Shown one piece after another: positions 1 through 12,600 of a stretch of 64,000 bases of DNA. The position numbers were made by a program, and so were the translations under genes. The stretch comes from Siphonodentalium dalli. Lineage: Eukaryota > Mollusca > Scaphopoda > Gadilida > Siphonodentaliidae. The notes beneath the pieces were generated by a model, which searched no databases, was not told the DNA's origin, and was given only the letters and a program-made list of their open reading frames with translations. The stretch's first letter is position 1; each line of letters begins with the position of its first letter. Location of the stretch: positions 61,007,627-61,071,626 of the forward strand of contig CP136061.1 of NCBI GenBank assembly GCA_032622095.1, written 5' to 3'.

Positions 1-714
1 TTGCCCAATGATCAGTTAAATATAAAGATACCAAATACAGTCACAATTATCAACCAGTTGCAAACAGCAGAAACTGATCTAGAAGATATAAGTGAAAAGG
101 CGTCATATTTTTCACTTCAGGCGGCGATTTTGGAGGACATTTTGAATATATGAAATTTATTCATACCCATAAATAAGAGTAGAGGTACTCAATTGTCAAT
201 ATAATGACATATCGCTCGACTTAATACCTCATAAACTTCCTGAGTAATTGCGAATAGAAATTTACCAGGTCGGAAATTCGATTTTGGCGGCCATCTTCGA
301 TTGAATGACCGATAACTCTAGAAAGCCCTAATAGCCAGATGGCAAACTACCGGCAAATTGAAGGACTGATATCATAACCAGAAAAAAATATGTATAGGGG
401 GAGGGGGGTCTACATGCAGCTCACGCTCTAATACTGCATATACTCCGTGTTTTGTTCAGACGCACAGCGCCCTCAACTGTGACAACTTTTGGGAGCCGTG
501 CAGTTCTATCACATACATGTATATACGTAAGATAATGCGGAAATCACACACAATAGTCATTAAAAGCAATTTAAATGAAAGTGTCAATGACAATGTAGCT
601 CAACTTGTGGGGGCATTAATAATGTTATGCTGAGCAGAAGGAAAGTCAAAAAGTTCCAGTAAATGGACTGTATTGTGTAAATAAAAATAATTTCATTTCA
701 AACATTTCTGCACT
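1..714. other. AT-rich flank without recognised gene
   Basis: I see no coding exon. Scattered similarity to the neighbouring array (fragments such as AAGATGGC and GGCGGCCAT near 280-340) suggests older, decayed units. Confidence 0.4.
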
Positions 715-2330
715 AAATGTGGACTGAAGGGTGTGCCGATGGATTCAAATGTGAAATCCAAGATGGCTCCAGTAACCAATGTTTTTTAAAACAAATTTCG
801 GAGGAATTAGACAGTTTCCATCTAGAGGTCACACCAAAGAACCATATGAAGTTTGGATGAGGGATGTAAGGTGTGCCAAAGGATTTTAGTCATGAACAGA
901 ATAAAATCCAAATGGCCGCTGGCGACCACGTTTTTTAACAAATTTTAGCAAATATCATTGACTCCTATCTAGAGGTCACCCTGAAGATCCATCAGAAGTT
1001 TTGTGAGGATCGGATGAAGATGTTGCCTGTAGGTTGTGCCAAATGATTTAGTCATGCAAAGAGTAAAACTTTAGATGGCCACTGGGAAACATGTTTTTCA
1101 ACGAATTTCTGTCAAAATAGGAGGCTCCCATTTAGGGGTCACACGAAGGCCCATGCATGTGCAGTTTGTGACGATCGGTTGAGATGTGTGGCCTGTAGGG
1201 TGTGCCAAAGGATTTAGTCATGCAAAGAGTAAATCCAAGATGGTTGCCGCGGCGGCCATGTTTTCCGAAAATTGTTCAAACTGTATAGCTCCCATCTAAA
1301 GATGATTCTTAACATGCCTGTAAATTTAAAAACAATTCTCCTGCGGAGTGTGCTGGTGGTTTCAAATTTGAATTCCAAAATGGCTGCTGGCGGCCATGTT
1401 TTTAAACAAAAATAGGAGGCTCCCATCTAGAGGTGGCCGCGAAGATCCATATGAAGTTTAGTGATGATCGGATGAGGAATGGGGTCTGTATGGTGCGCCA
1501 AAGGATTTAGTCATACAAAGTAAATTCCAAGATGGCCGCTATGTTTTTCAACGAATTTCGGTCAAAATAGGAGGCTCCTATCTAGAGGTCATCCAGAAGA
1601 TTCGTGTGCACTTTGGTAAACATCAGATGAGGGATGTGGTATGTAGGGTGTACCAAAGGATTTAATCATGCAAAGAGTAAACTCAAAGATGGCTGCCGGC
1701 GGCCATGTTTTTCTGTAAATTTTCAATATTCCAATAAATGCGGACTGCGGGACGTCCCTATGGATTCAAATTTAAAACCCCAAGATGGCAAATTCCAAAA
1801 TGGCCGCGGGCGGCCATGTTTTTCAACAAATTTTGGTCCAAATAGGAGGCGCCCATCTAGATGTCACCCCGAATATCCATATGAAGTTTGGTGTTGATCG
1901 GACGAGGGACGTGGACTGTAGGGTGTTCGAACGGATTTAGTCATGTAAAGAGTAAAATCCGAGATGGCTTCCGGTGGACATGTTTTTCATCGATCGAAAA
2001 TCGTTCAAATTCGATCGATATCTCCCATCTACAGGTGATCACAATCGAGCGTGCAAAATTAAAAAATGATCCGGCCATAAATACGGATTGAATAGGGTGT
2101 GCCAATGTATTCAAATTTGAAATCCAAAATGGCTGCTGAATGCCATGTTTTTCATCGAAATTCTAAAAATTCGATAGCTCCCATCTATAGGTCATCCTGA
2201 AGCTACATATGAAGTTTGGTGAAGATCGGATGAGGGATGCGGCGTGTATGGCATGCCGACGGAAATTGTTGACGCGTGGACGGACGGACGACTGACGCCA
2301 ACCCATGGCAATAGATCAAACTTTACTTCG
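715..2330. repeat. Degenerate ~150-165-bp tandem array with YY1-like cores
   Basis: About ten diverged units. Each carries a CCAAGATGGCCGC-type core, GGCGGCCATGTTTTTC, a TAGGAGGCTCCCATCTAGAG block, and a segment like CATATGAAGTTTGGTGATGA. Cores fall near 929, 1088, 1255, 1395, 1540, 1704, 1815, 1978 and 2140. The array closes with GGACGGACG and an ACCCATGGCAATAG motif, also found at the end of the copy at 46-46.6 kb. Short open frames here are by-products of the repeat. Confidence 0.85.
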
Positions 2331-2340
2331 TAAAGTTGAG

Positions 2341-2420
2341 CTAAAGGGTGGATCGGATCCGGATCCGGGAAAAGAACATTTTGGGAATAGTCCGGATCAG
2401 GTTCCGGATCCGGGTTAAAG
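2341..2420. repeat. GGATCCGG-rich short repeat
   Basis: GGATCCGG-type words recur several times in both orientations over ~80 bp, directly after the array. Function unknown. Confidence 0.5.
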
Positions 2421-2461
2421 ATAGACTCCAATGATTATTACTTTGTAAAATGACCCCTGCC

Positions 2462-2665
2462 GAATTATAAAAAGGCTACCGGACGCAGATGTTCAGTACT
2501 AGGAGTCAGTGTATGAGCTTATTTATCTATTCACCCATTACTCTATAGCCTCCAGGGAGAGTGTTCGATTTACTGGTGATTGCCATTGCTGACTGAAAAT
2601 ATTGCTCTAATAAACGGTGTCTGTCTCCAACACAATTATAGTTTGATTACTGCCAGTCGCCAGTT
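2462..2665 (+). mobile_element. Possible LTR fragment (TATA box and polyA signal)
   Basis: TATAAAAAGGCTACC at 2467 is followed ~150 bp later by AATAAACGGTGTCTGTCTCC, the order expected inside a retrotransposon LTR. No matching second LTR or pol reading frame is present in the window, so it would be a solo or truncated LTR. It could also be an unrelated promoter-like coincidence. Confidence 0.25.
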
Positions 2666-2797
2666 ACAAATCGTTACTGCGATGCAACTCTCCTCCACGG
2701 TGCAAAAATGTCACCCGGTACGGACCTACATTATAATATAGTAAAGGAAGATTGTTAAGAAATATTATTCATTAGTACAGGCTAATATTGCATGCCA

Positions 2798-3090
2798 ATC
2801 TGACGCTCTGTCGTGCCAAAATTGCTTCACTGCAACCAAACAAGTAACAGTATCGCAAGGGCGATAACAGTACTCTACCTGCAACATACATTGACGAAAT
2901 AACGGCGATTTGTCTGAAAGAATTTACACCATTCACATGTAATGGAGTTTGGTCTACAATAACTCAAATTTCTATTGAAGCAATTTTGGCATGCCATTGG
3001 CATGCAATATTAACTTGTACTTACTTGTTTGGTTGTAGTGAAACAATTTTGGAGTACCAGAGCGTCTGTACCGATCGCTAATATTTGTTA
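2798..3090. mobile_element. MITE-like inverted repeat
   Basis: The left arm near 2800-2850 (GACGCTCTG, CCAAAATTGCTTCACTGC, CAACCAAACAAGTAA) recurs in inverse, with mismatches, near 3025-3075. The arms are ~45-65 bp around ~180 bp. No target-site duplication was found. Confidence 0.5.
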
Positions 3091-3839
3091 ACAGATTGGT
3101 TTTCATATAGACTAAATTAAATTTTGAACCCTATCGGATCAAAAATGTACAGCGGACACATGAACCACTAGTTAATGTGTCAGACTTGTTTACTCCCCTA
3201 ATATTCCGATGTATCTCCCCCTTCTCAATTAAATTGCACCTATGTTAAAGAGAATCAAGGCCTTGGAAGTGGGTGCATGCGAAATAACATAGAAGTCTAT
3301 AAAACAATTATCATCAACAAGTACGTGGACAAAGAGATTACCTTTGTTCTTATTTTCATTACTAGTAACTCTACAATTATATTTCGCATCTCAAAACCAT
3401 CGTTATGTAAACATAGCTGTTACAGTGCAATCTGTGTATATAAAAAAAGAGTAGGATATGTTTGCCTGTCATACAGACTATATCTATATGTCCGTCTGTC
3501 TGCTTTTCGCGATTTTTCTGCCAGACAACCAAATTTGGTGCGGTATTCGTAGGAACCCCAGGTGAATGTTATGACGACATAAGTTATAAATTTGATTTAA
3601 AAGAAAAATGTATTAAATATATATATATATGTTTTTATTTGTTGAAGCAACTTGGCGGATTGTGCTCCAAAATAAACCTGATAATATTCGCTTTTGAATG
3701 TTTCCAGAATACACCAAATAATATTCGCTTTTGATTGTTTCCAGGTATCGAAATAGGTCGATAAATACTTGAACCACCTGACTATGAGCATTATATGTCC
3801 CAGAAAGACGCACTGAAGTTATAAAAATACAATATTGAA

Positions 3840-4110
3840 CACGATGTTTGGGTCCCAAACAAACAAAAACACCCATTTGCACGACATGGAACAGCAAAGA
3901 GCGTTCAGTGCCAGTCCATAAATAAATGGCAGAAGTAAAGAGCGTTTGTTTCACTTCTGTGCGCACAATTGTACATTGGCTTTTGAAATTATGACGTAAT
4001 TTTGTGTCAAATTGGAAGCGCATCTTAAAAATGTATACTGCTTCAGCTTTTGAATTTGTAAAGAAACAAAATCGCGAAAGATCACATACCATTAAAAGCG
4101 CTAATTATTA
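3840..4110. repeat. Old MITE relic with AAAGAGCGTT doublet
   Basis: Contains two direct copies of AAAGAGCGTT about 43 bp apart (near 3896 and 3937), the signature of family C and related elements. The rest has diverged. Confidence 0.45.
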
Positions 4111-4131
4111 TTTTATCATTTAATCCCTTTC

Positions 4132-4290
4132 TATACTAATCCCTTTCTATACTAAAGCATCACTATTTCCCACAGGAAATGTTCAGAAATAAAATCAACA
4201 AACGACCATTTGTTGAACTTATTATCTGAATATGAACCCTTTCTATACAAAATGGATTCTCCCAGTCAGTTAAACAAAGTATGTGGCGTC
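4132..4290. mobile_element. Family B TTAA-MITE fragments
   Basis: CCCTTTCTATACTAA occurs twice at ~4133-4155, and a third end-like copy (AACCCTTTCTATACAAAATGG) at ~4236. Between them is the family's internal hairpin segment (GGAAATGTTCAGAAATAA). This looks like overlapping or truncated copies. Confidence 0.6.
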
Positions 4291-5061
4291 CCTAGAAATT
4301 GCAACTGTCAATGAATTGAACGAACTATTTTGTCGTGGTGTTTTACCATTTAATCGCCGTCAAGCGGAGGCAAGATCCTCGTCACAAAATCGATATGGCT
4401 AACGTAATTCCGTCTCCGCAGACGTCTAGGATGGATAACTCTATAACTTACTGTAGGTCCATATTTAGACATGTTAAAATGATAAGCGTTCAAGCGCAAT
4501 CGGCTCACACATATTCGCAGAGAACGTGCAACAATGAAACTATGACGGTATTTATATAAATATATTTGAAGCGACGTGATGGTTTGAACCCCTAATTATT
4601 CATAGCAATAATATCTTGTGTCACATTCCTGTCTGGTTCAAAATAGATAGATAAGTTATGAAATACTTCCACACGGAGAATATCAAGATGAGAGGCAGAG
4701 ATCAGTACCTTGCTACGCTCGTATGGCCATCACGTGTGTAGAATATAAGGAAATCTGACAGTTTTCTACTTAAGACTTTCGTCGGTTATAACTCATTCTA
4801 CATTTTCTGAGAAACTGAACTGCTTATATTCATTTAAAAATTACCATATAAAGTCAGAATGCATTGTAACCTACACCCGACTTTTAAACAATATCAGGTT
4901 TCCTTACATTATGTTCTACTGTATACCTGGTGGCATTTGCCAGACCACCGTATTGAGGGGACTGAACTATGACTCGCAGTTTGGGACTCTTAATGCCGCG
5001 GGAGGCTTTACTTAAGTCATATTGAAAGCAATCCGGTCCCGAATATTTAAACATTATTCAA

Positions 5062-5115
5062 TAAAGAGTGTTCATTATTAGTCTAGTCCTTATAAGGTGT
5101 GAATAAAGAGCGTTT
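5062..5115. repeat. AAAGAGYGTT doublet
   Basis: AATAAAGAGTGTT and AATAAAGAGCGTT lie 43 bp apart, the same spacing as in family C elements, in otherwise unrelated sequence. Confidence 0.45.
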
Positions 5116-5159
5116 TTCCCACTTCGGAAAATATAGAAACACTAGGTGACCCGACTTCG

Positions 5160-5420
5160 TCCGGGCTTTGACCTTGAATTGACCATTTTTAAGGTAAATG
5201 TCGGGTCGGGGTAACGATTTGACCCGTCCAAAACACTCCCCGGACAAAGGTACCTCTAGGTATAACATTTCGTCGAAATCCGTCCGTTTTACCCGATTTG
5301 ACCTCGAATTGACCATTTTGAAGGTCAAGGTCAGGTCGGGGTCACGATTTGACCCGTCGAAAACACTTCCCCGACAAAATTATCCCTAAGTATCAAATTT
5401 AGTCGAAATCCGTTAATTTT
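5160..5420. repeat. Two-unit ~125-130-bp tandem repeat
   Basis: Both units contain TTGACCATTTT, AAGGT, GTCGGGTCGGGGT or near variants, ACGATTTGACCCGTC, AAAACACT and GTCGAAATCCGT. The rest of the units is similar but diverged. Confidence 0.75.
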
Positions 5421-5504
5421 GTAATTTAATTTGAGTTAATTCTGCCTTAATCAAGAGAAATGATGGTACCCGTCCCGTGATGGTACCCGTCCCTAAAAGA
5501 GGTA

Positions 5505-5587
5505 CTCCAGGTAGTTTGTTGAACGTATTATCTTAACTGTTCCTATGGGAACTACTCATCAATGAGTATTTACTATAGAAAGGTTAA
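5505..5587. mobile_element. Family B MITE, right-end fragment
   Basis: Ends AGTATTTACTATAGAAAGGTTAA, matching the right end of complete copies at 11998 and 35198. The left end is missing, or may be the one near 4236 if the element was split by insertions. Confidence 0.6.
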
Positions 5588-6605
5588 CTTTAATATTATA
5601 AAATCTCCAGTTGGTTTTACACATCAAAAGTCATGGGTCGAAGTCTGCAAGTTCTAACAAATGGCATGACACAACTTAGATGAATATGTTCTTCATTATG
5701 ATCTACTTAGATTTCTAGACACCTGAAATACGAACAAAATTCCCTCGGTAATAAAACGAACATATCAGTCAATAGGATTATTTATATTATACATTTAGGC
5801 CTTCTAACTTTCCAGAAATGAACCACATCAACAAGTTGACTAAATAAGTTGTTATTGTTAGTATGTAGAAATGTATTGACCCGCACCCGGGTTCAGTATT
5901 ATGACATTTCAACACATGTAAGTCACAAGTAAAATTTCGAGTACGATAAAGCGGAAATAATTCGCAGGCACATGTGCTTTCTTGTAATGGGATTTTATAT
6001 GTGCCCAACAGCAATAGAAACTAGTCAAAGTTTATACGTATACAAGTCACAAGTATTGACCTAGATGGCAGAGCGGTTTGCCATATGCATTAGCCAGGAT
6101 CAGCCACACGTACGTGTGTTGACATTGCCAACGGAAGTCACCTGACTCACGTGATCATTTTGGCCTACACGTACACGGCCAAACCGTTTATAAATTTGTT
6201 TCCATCGTGTAACATACGAAACTTGTAGAAGAATAATCCAAACTTCTGATAACCGCATGAGCGACCAACGCTGTGCAGACAGAGGATCTACTCCGCACAA
6301 CAATCTTAATATGGTTGAAGCCAATTGAACTCATCGCTGGTCATATTGTGGTCGATTGTTCTCGCCACCGGACTAGTATTGTCAAGGTTCACTAGACGTT
6401 GATCGATGTCTAAAACGTGTCGGTTTGGCGCCGTAATATCATCTGACTGTTCCCGCCATGAGCATCTCCATAGTGACCACAGTAGCACACGTTACAAGTT
6501 ACAGTACGTGTGGCTGAACGTGGCTAATTAACAGACGTAACGATATTATGAAAATTGGTGGAAGCTCTCTGTGTGGAGTTGGTGTCGTAATATGGACCAT
6601 GATTA

Positions 6606-6677
6606 TCATCGCGCAGCCTCCAGGAAGTAGGGAATATGCGCGACATATTCCATCTTCGTTATGGTATCTATGTTGGT
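6606..6677 (-). CDS. Exon 19, terminal exon
   Basis: Phase 0, 72 nt, reading TNIDTITKMEYVAHIPYFLE, AAR and TGA. The acceptor is a strong TTTATTTTTTACAG. The TITKMEY segment followed by a hydrophobic helix is a degenerate fourth EF-hand, which closes the block naturally. No close AATAAA was found downstream on the minus strand, so the 3' end is not set. The sequence from 6080 to 6605 is less AT-rich and may be 3' UTR. Confidence 0.78.
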   Translation of the reverse strand, partial: TNIDTITKMEYVAHIPYFLEAAR

Positions 6678-9600
6678 CTGTAAAAAATAAATAAAAATAC
6701 ATATATTAGAAATGTTCCCCTTGTAACTTGTGACGTGTATTATGTGGACTTACCCTTTCATGAAGGGAACCGCGCTGGTGCAGCATTACATATCACGTGT
6801 CAGTGCATTATCTCTTATATATGCTAGTCTCGCACAATGATCAGCCACGCATATCTAAGAGAATCACAGGCTTACAACGTCAAGGTAAATATTGTTAGAC
6901 CAATGTATTCTCGTATATATCCGAGGCTCCCCATGGGAGACTTGCGTGTACAATAAAATGCATTGGCACAGGGTTTTCGCAAAATTTCAGGAAGCACCCG
7001 TCATGGAATGATGTCGTTGTAAAAGATTCTTGAAGATACTCATGAAAAATGCTGAATATCTGCGCACGCATGTGCCATATGTTTATGCCAACATGTACGT
7101 CATGAACACGTCTCTGTTATGTCTACAATATCTATGACGACTTTAGATTAATTAAATTCTGAATTTCTCATCAGTTTCAGACACGACCGTGAGTAACTGA
7201 TCAGATGTGTGCAACATCAAACATGTTATACTAGAGGGGGAGACTTGCTTTGAATTTGTTTAATCCGGATCCGTTGCTCTATATTTCCTTGCAAGATTGA
7301 TTTGGAAAAACAAACATGATCTCCTTACAATTGAATTGGTCATTAATTGTCGCATGGTGTCGTGTAAAAAAGACACACAGGATCTTTCAAACGTACAAAA
7401 AGACACACAGGATCTCTCAAACGAAAAAAGGATATCCAAGATCTCCCACATGTGCACAAAGTCACACATCATCTCAATGTCTCGTTCGTCGGCGACAGTC
7501 AAACAACGCTAGTAGAATACCCTTTCAAATTCCATTCAAATTTGGCTCGAAAATCACTAACAAATAATGATTGTAATAATAATTAATATGCGACTATTTT
7601 TAAATCGATTTATTATGAGAATTTGATTTGCTGGGTGACTTTTTGTACATTTTTTGGGAGATCCTGAGTGTCTTTGTTGACGTTTAGGAGATCCCTGGTG
7701 TATTTTTGCGCCAAACCAATTCAGACTGAGTGCTTTGTTTTTGGTGGTAGTTATACTCACAAGACACAGGCCATTCTTCGTCGTCTCGACGTTTTTCACA
7801 GTGAGATCTGGGGAGGTTAATATTTGTTCCAAAGAAGATAAACTTATCTTTCCACGCTGCAGCGGATCAAATGACTGGAAACATTTCTGTGTGGAAATAA
7901 AATGACTGAATTTCATTTGTGCAAAAACCATAATGAACAAAATTATGAAAAAACATTAACATGATTTTAATGATATGTCACATACATGACAGTGGGTTGT
8001 AAAAAGTCCATAGTCGGTTGTATTTCTGCTGCCTATAGCAGGGTGGTATATATATACAACATAATACATAGTGGAATCAGTTTGTGTCTGTTGTTCCGCT
8101 TTGCGCAGAAGTAGGAGCAAATTGGCGTCCCATTCTGTTCTTAAAGGAAGAACAATACGACCAAAATAAGGCGACTAAGAAAGTCATAGACATTATTTGA
8201 TCATTAGTCTCCACGTTACACACATAAGGAAAATAAACGCTCTTTATTGTTTCCGCTTCACGAGAACATTAACAAGAACGCTCTTTATTGTTCCATGCAC
8301 ATATTTTCTAGTAATACATACTTCGTAAATTCGTGGAATATAGAGCTGTCCTTATTTTCTGTCATAGTTGATATTTATATAACCCTATGTTCATGATTAA
8401 TATGTTGTCTAAATGCTACGACATGAATAATTCTTTCGTGGCATATTATGAGGTTGATATAAATCTATTTCGCACATTTATCAACATATGCTGATACTTG
8501 CAATGTATCTGAATGTGGCACTGGCATTACTAGATATAACGTATTAAGGTTGCATACATGCACACAATCGTGTTGACATGAGTTGCTTTGACGATATAGC
8601 TTCGTTTAATGGTCAGGGGACCTCAAAGGCTGTCAAATTGGAAACAAGTGTGTGTCCATTTACAAATTTCAATTGATTCCACACAAGTTGACCTATCTGT
8701 AAAAGATGCAGAAAAAAAAACATTGTAGATGGCAATTGTATAACAAGAACAAGAAATTTACCTTGAAAATTTCACTGCAAATATGTCTTGTTTCCTGATT
8801 CACTGTAAGCATGCGCTCTGACTAAATTTCCAAATAATGATAAATTTTGGTATTCTTCCACTAAAATTATTACCCAAAAAGTGATGATAAGGTAAGTGAA
8901 TAAAAAAAATTATTGTTACTTCTAAAAAAAATATTTTGCAGCAAATAATTTAAAGTGGCCTATTATCTTATAGTATCATGTGGTTCTGGTCATGTTAATT
9001 GAGGTCCCCTGATCCTGTAAGATTTAGTTTTTGAAGAATTGCCCAGGGTTATCAAAACCGACACAAAGCCATCACTGCTCGACTCGAATATAATTTCGGA
9101 TCATACATTGGCTTTCCTGTAGACATAGGCATAAACTGGTGGCTTACCACGAATGTGATGATTGTCTCATTCAGATTTCGAAAGTCGATTGATTGGAAGG
9201 CATCCAGCACAGCACCACTGCAACAAAACATATACAAATGCATGTATATTGTCGATGTATATATATGTCATGTCTATTGTTGCCAAACAATGTTGTTTTA
9301 TCACGTGGTGTGGTATAAACGCCCTTCTTATAAATCCCTGTATTGTATGGTAGCTCTAAATATTAACACTTCCCGACAGATTCGTGGTCTCGTGGTGCAC
9401 ATGTGTGCCTCTTAGTTAGAGACATAAGTATATTTAGTGTCAGCAATATTTTACTTCTCAATAGGCCCACAACACATTTATAACATACACAATAAGACCA
9501 AAGATATAAAATGACCGGACAGTAACCCATTAAGCTAATGCTTATTCGTGGCCATTTCCGCGATATAACAATCGATTCATTACTTGATTACATGGTCTCG

Positions 9601-12600
9601 AATAATGAGTTGACCGTTCCACAAACACCCCCGAGATTATCCGTGGCTATCGGTGCAGCCCCCCCCCCCCCCCCCACCACACGCAACTTTACATCATTTT
9701 GGTATGTGAATGGGAGAGCACTCGTGTAACTTTTCACTATTCTTCAGATGAGATCTGAATATTGGTTCGTGGTCGTCCCCCCATTAAATTGGTTTGGCTC
9801 TATCAATGAACTGTTGTACCGAAATGAACACTGTGCGTAGGTCATCCGATCCATTAACCATTGGATGATGAGAGCTGCGCTTGCGCAACATTAAATACCC
9901 TGTGCCAATGCATTCTCAAATATATCCGAGTCGACCGTAGGTCGCCTCGCATATATAAGAGAATGCATTGGCCTAACAATTGTTTATCATTTGTTATCAA
10001 TGTTCTTACATTCTTTAACAATTTTTATCATTTTTTAAAATATTTTTTTCTTACATTTTATAACAATTTTTATCATTTTTTCTTTTATTCTTTAACTGTT
10101 TTATTATTTTTGTCATTTTATCTTACATTCTTAACAATTTTAACATTTTTTTATCACTATTTCTTGCATTCTTTAACAATTTTTATTCATTGATTTCATT
10201 TTTTCTTACATTTTTTAGCAATTATAAAAAATAATATCAAATCTATTAGGTCAATGCATTCTCTTATATATGCGGGTCGACCTATGGTTGTTTGACATCC
10301 AGATACCGAGGGGGCAAGTGTATATGCTTCTCCATGCATTTGGGCAGTGAGTTCTATAGCACACATTACTGGACCAGAGGGAATTCGCTCCAACTTTAGT
10401 ACATGGTGGTGTTTGTGAAGAATGTTGCCTTTTCAGAACTAATCAATTAGTGCACAACATGTATTTGAACGGTTTCCAACGCCCACCATAAGGCTAGTAA
10501 ATTACCCCATGTCAACAGGTAGCTGAAATACTGATATAATCAAATTTTGTTTTCCATTTTGGTTTTGAAATGGGTATATTAAGCGAGGAACGCATGCATA
10601 GAGATAAATTTGACTTTAGTGTGTGTGCATGACTCGTGTACATGTAGGTTTAGCATTCTGTCGACTTAAAACCCACCTCATGTTATCCATCGTCTTCACA
10701 AGATATGACATGGTCATGTACTCATCAACACCGAAGAATGTACTGGCGCTAGTTATATCGTATACCTGAAAGGAAATAACGTCATTATTACCAGGTCATG
10801 ATTCGACACCCACTCGATTTGTTAGTGTAGGCTTACTCTCGTCCCAATGAAATACACTTTATCTACATTCTGTTCTTGCACAGTATATGTCACTTCGGAT
10901 AGACATCAAATGTGAAAGTAGTATTCAGGGCTTCGTGCCAATTTTAGAAAACATATTTCACTTCTTATTTCGATTCTAGTTTATAAAAATAACATGTTTG
11001 GAACGAGAAGTACCATCTGGAACATACTATTTTGTTTGGTATTGAATTTTGGCAAATATATCTGGAAAATGTTCGTACAATTCACCGAAGGAAACAATCT
11101 ATTATATAAAATGTAAAAAGTGGTTTTATGGCAGATATATGAGATCCAACTTCGGACATATCTCAGCTGTAAAGTCTATTGCGGAATATCATTGATCGTG
11201 TTTAACCCTTTCTATACTAAATGGTTCTCGCAGTCAGTTAAAGATGCGGGCGGCGTTGGCAGTGCATGGGTATGCTGTTGAAATATTCACCTCCGTCAAA
11301 AACCGCCATAAACAGAAAGAATAGTAAAATATAGACAGACTTTGTTTTTATACCAATCAGAAATATGGCATAAACAGTATGTTATTGTCAATTTGTTTCC
11401 TTTGTTGTGTAAACAAAAGCAAAAAACGTTACATTACCTGGCTTTTGTTTAGATCCGAATATGGTAAAATTAAAGAGCGTTCTTTGTTACTGATTTCCTG
11501 ATATGGAAATAATAAAGAGCGTTTATATCATTTGTGTGTGATTAACCATTAAAATTGCGCTGTGTCAAATGTAAACAGAAGCATAACTTCTGTAACACGA
11601 GCATGCTCTTGTTTACGTACACCATCGTACGTCTTGACGACAATATACTATTTACGCGCTGATTATGTTTGGCATATGAACAAAACTATATATATTTTAA
11701 TATTCCTTCTGTTGATGGCGATTTGAACAAATATGAATATTTGTGCAACGAACGCCGCCCGTGCCTTTAAACTGTGTACATCGTAATGGTATCTAATTGA
11801 TTTGCAGGGATGTACCTGGGTGTACCGGTAATATATGCAGACGACAAATATAATTACTGAAGGAGTCCTATTATTGAGGGAAATGTTTAGATATGTTCAA
11901 CAAAAACACCTATATATGGTTCGTTTGTTGAACTTATAATCTGAACATTTCCCATGGTATAACTACTCGTCAGTGATTTTTAGTATAGAAAGGGTTAACG
12001 ATGTTCCCATGTATGTTGTACACTGACTATCCCAAACTGCAAGGCAGAGTTATATCCCCTCGCTACGCTGGTCAGACAACTGCCACCACGTACATACTTT
12101 AAGATTTTCTGATATTTTTGTTATCATTCTGCATTATTATGAGAAACTGACTTGTAAAAATTCAATTGGAAATTAACCAAATCAGATCATATTAGTCAGA
12201 AATTGTCCAAATACAGAAAAGCGCAAAATATTTTGCCCAACAACTCCTACGCCGATTAGCCGGAAATAATTAAGACATGTATGATGCCCAAATCATCTTT
12301 AACACGAAGCAATGTTCTCGTTTGGTGTATTGATATATTGATTAAAGTCCCACTTAATATTTTCCAGTCACCAATTATTTTTATAGTGACTTGATATACA
12401 GTTTTAATAACAATTTAAGCCATAAAATATGATTAAAATACTATAATTCTTCACCACTTGAAACATCTGTGTCTTAGAAGATGTCCATAGAGAAATAGAA
12501 AACAGCTGAAATCAGAGAAAGATTTCCCCCGTTTTGGCTCCCAGAATGTAACAGAATTCAAACTAATGATGGATTTTTAATGAAAGGGTATCTTTTAGAT

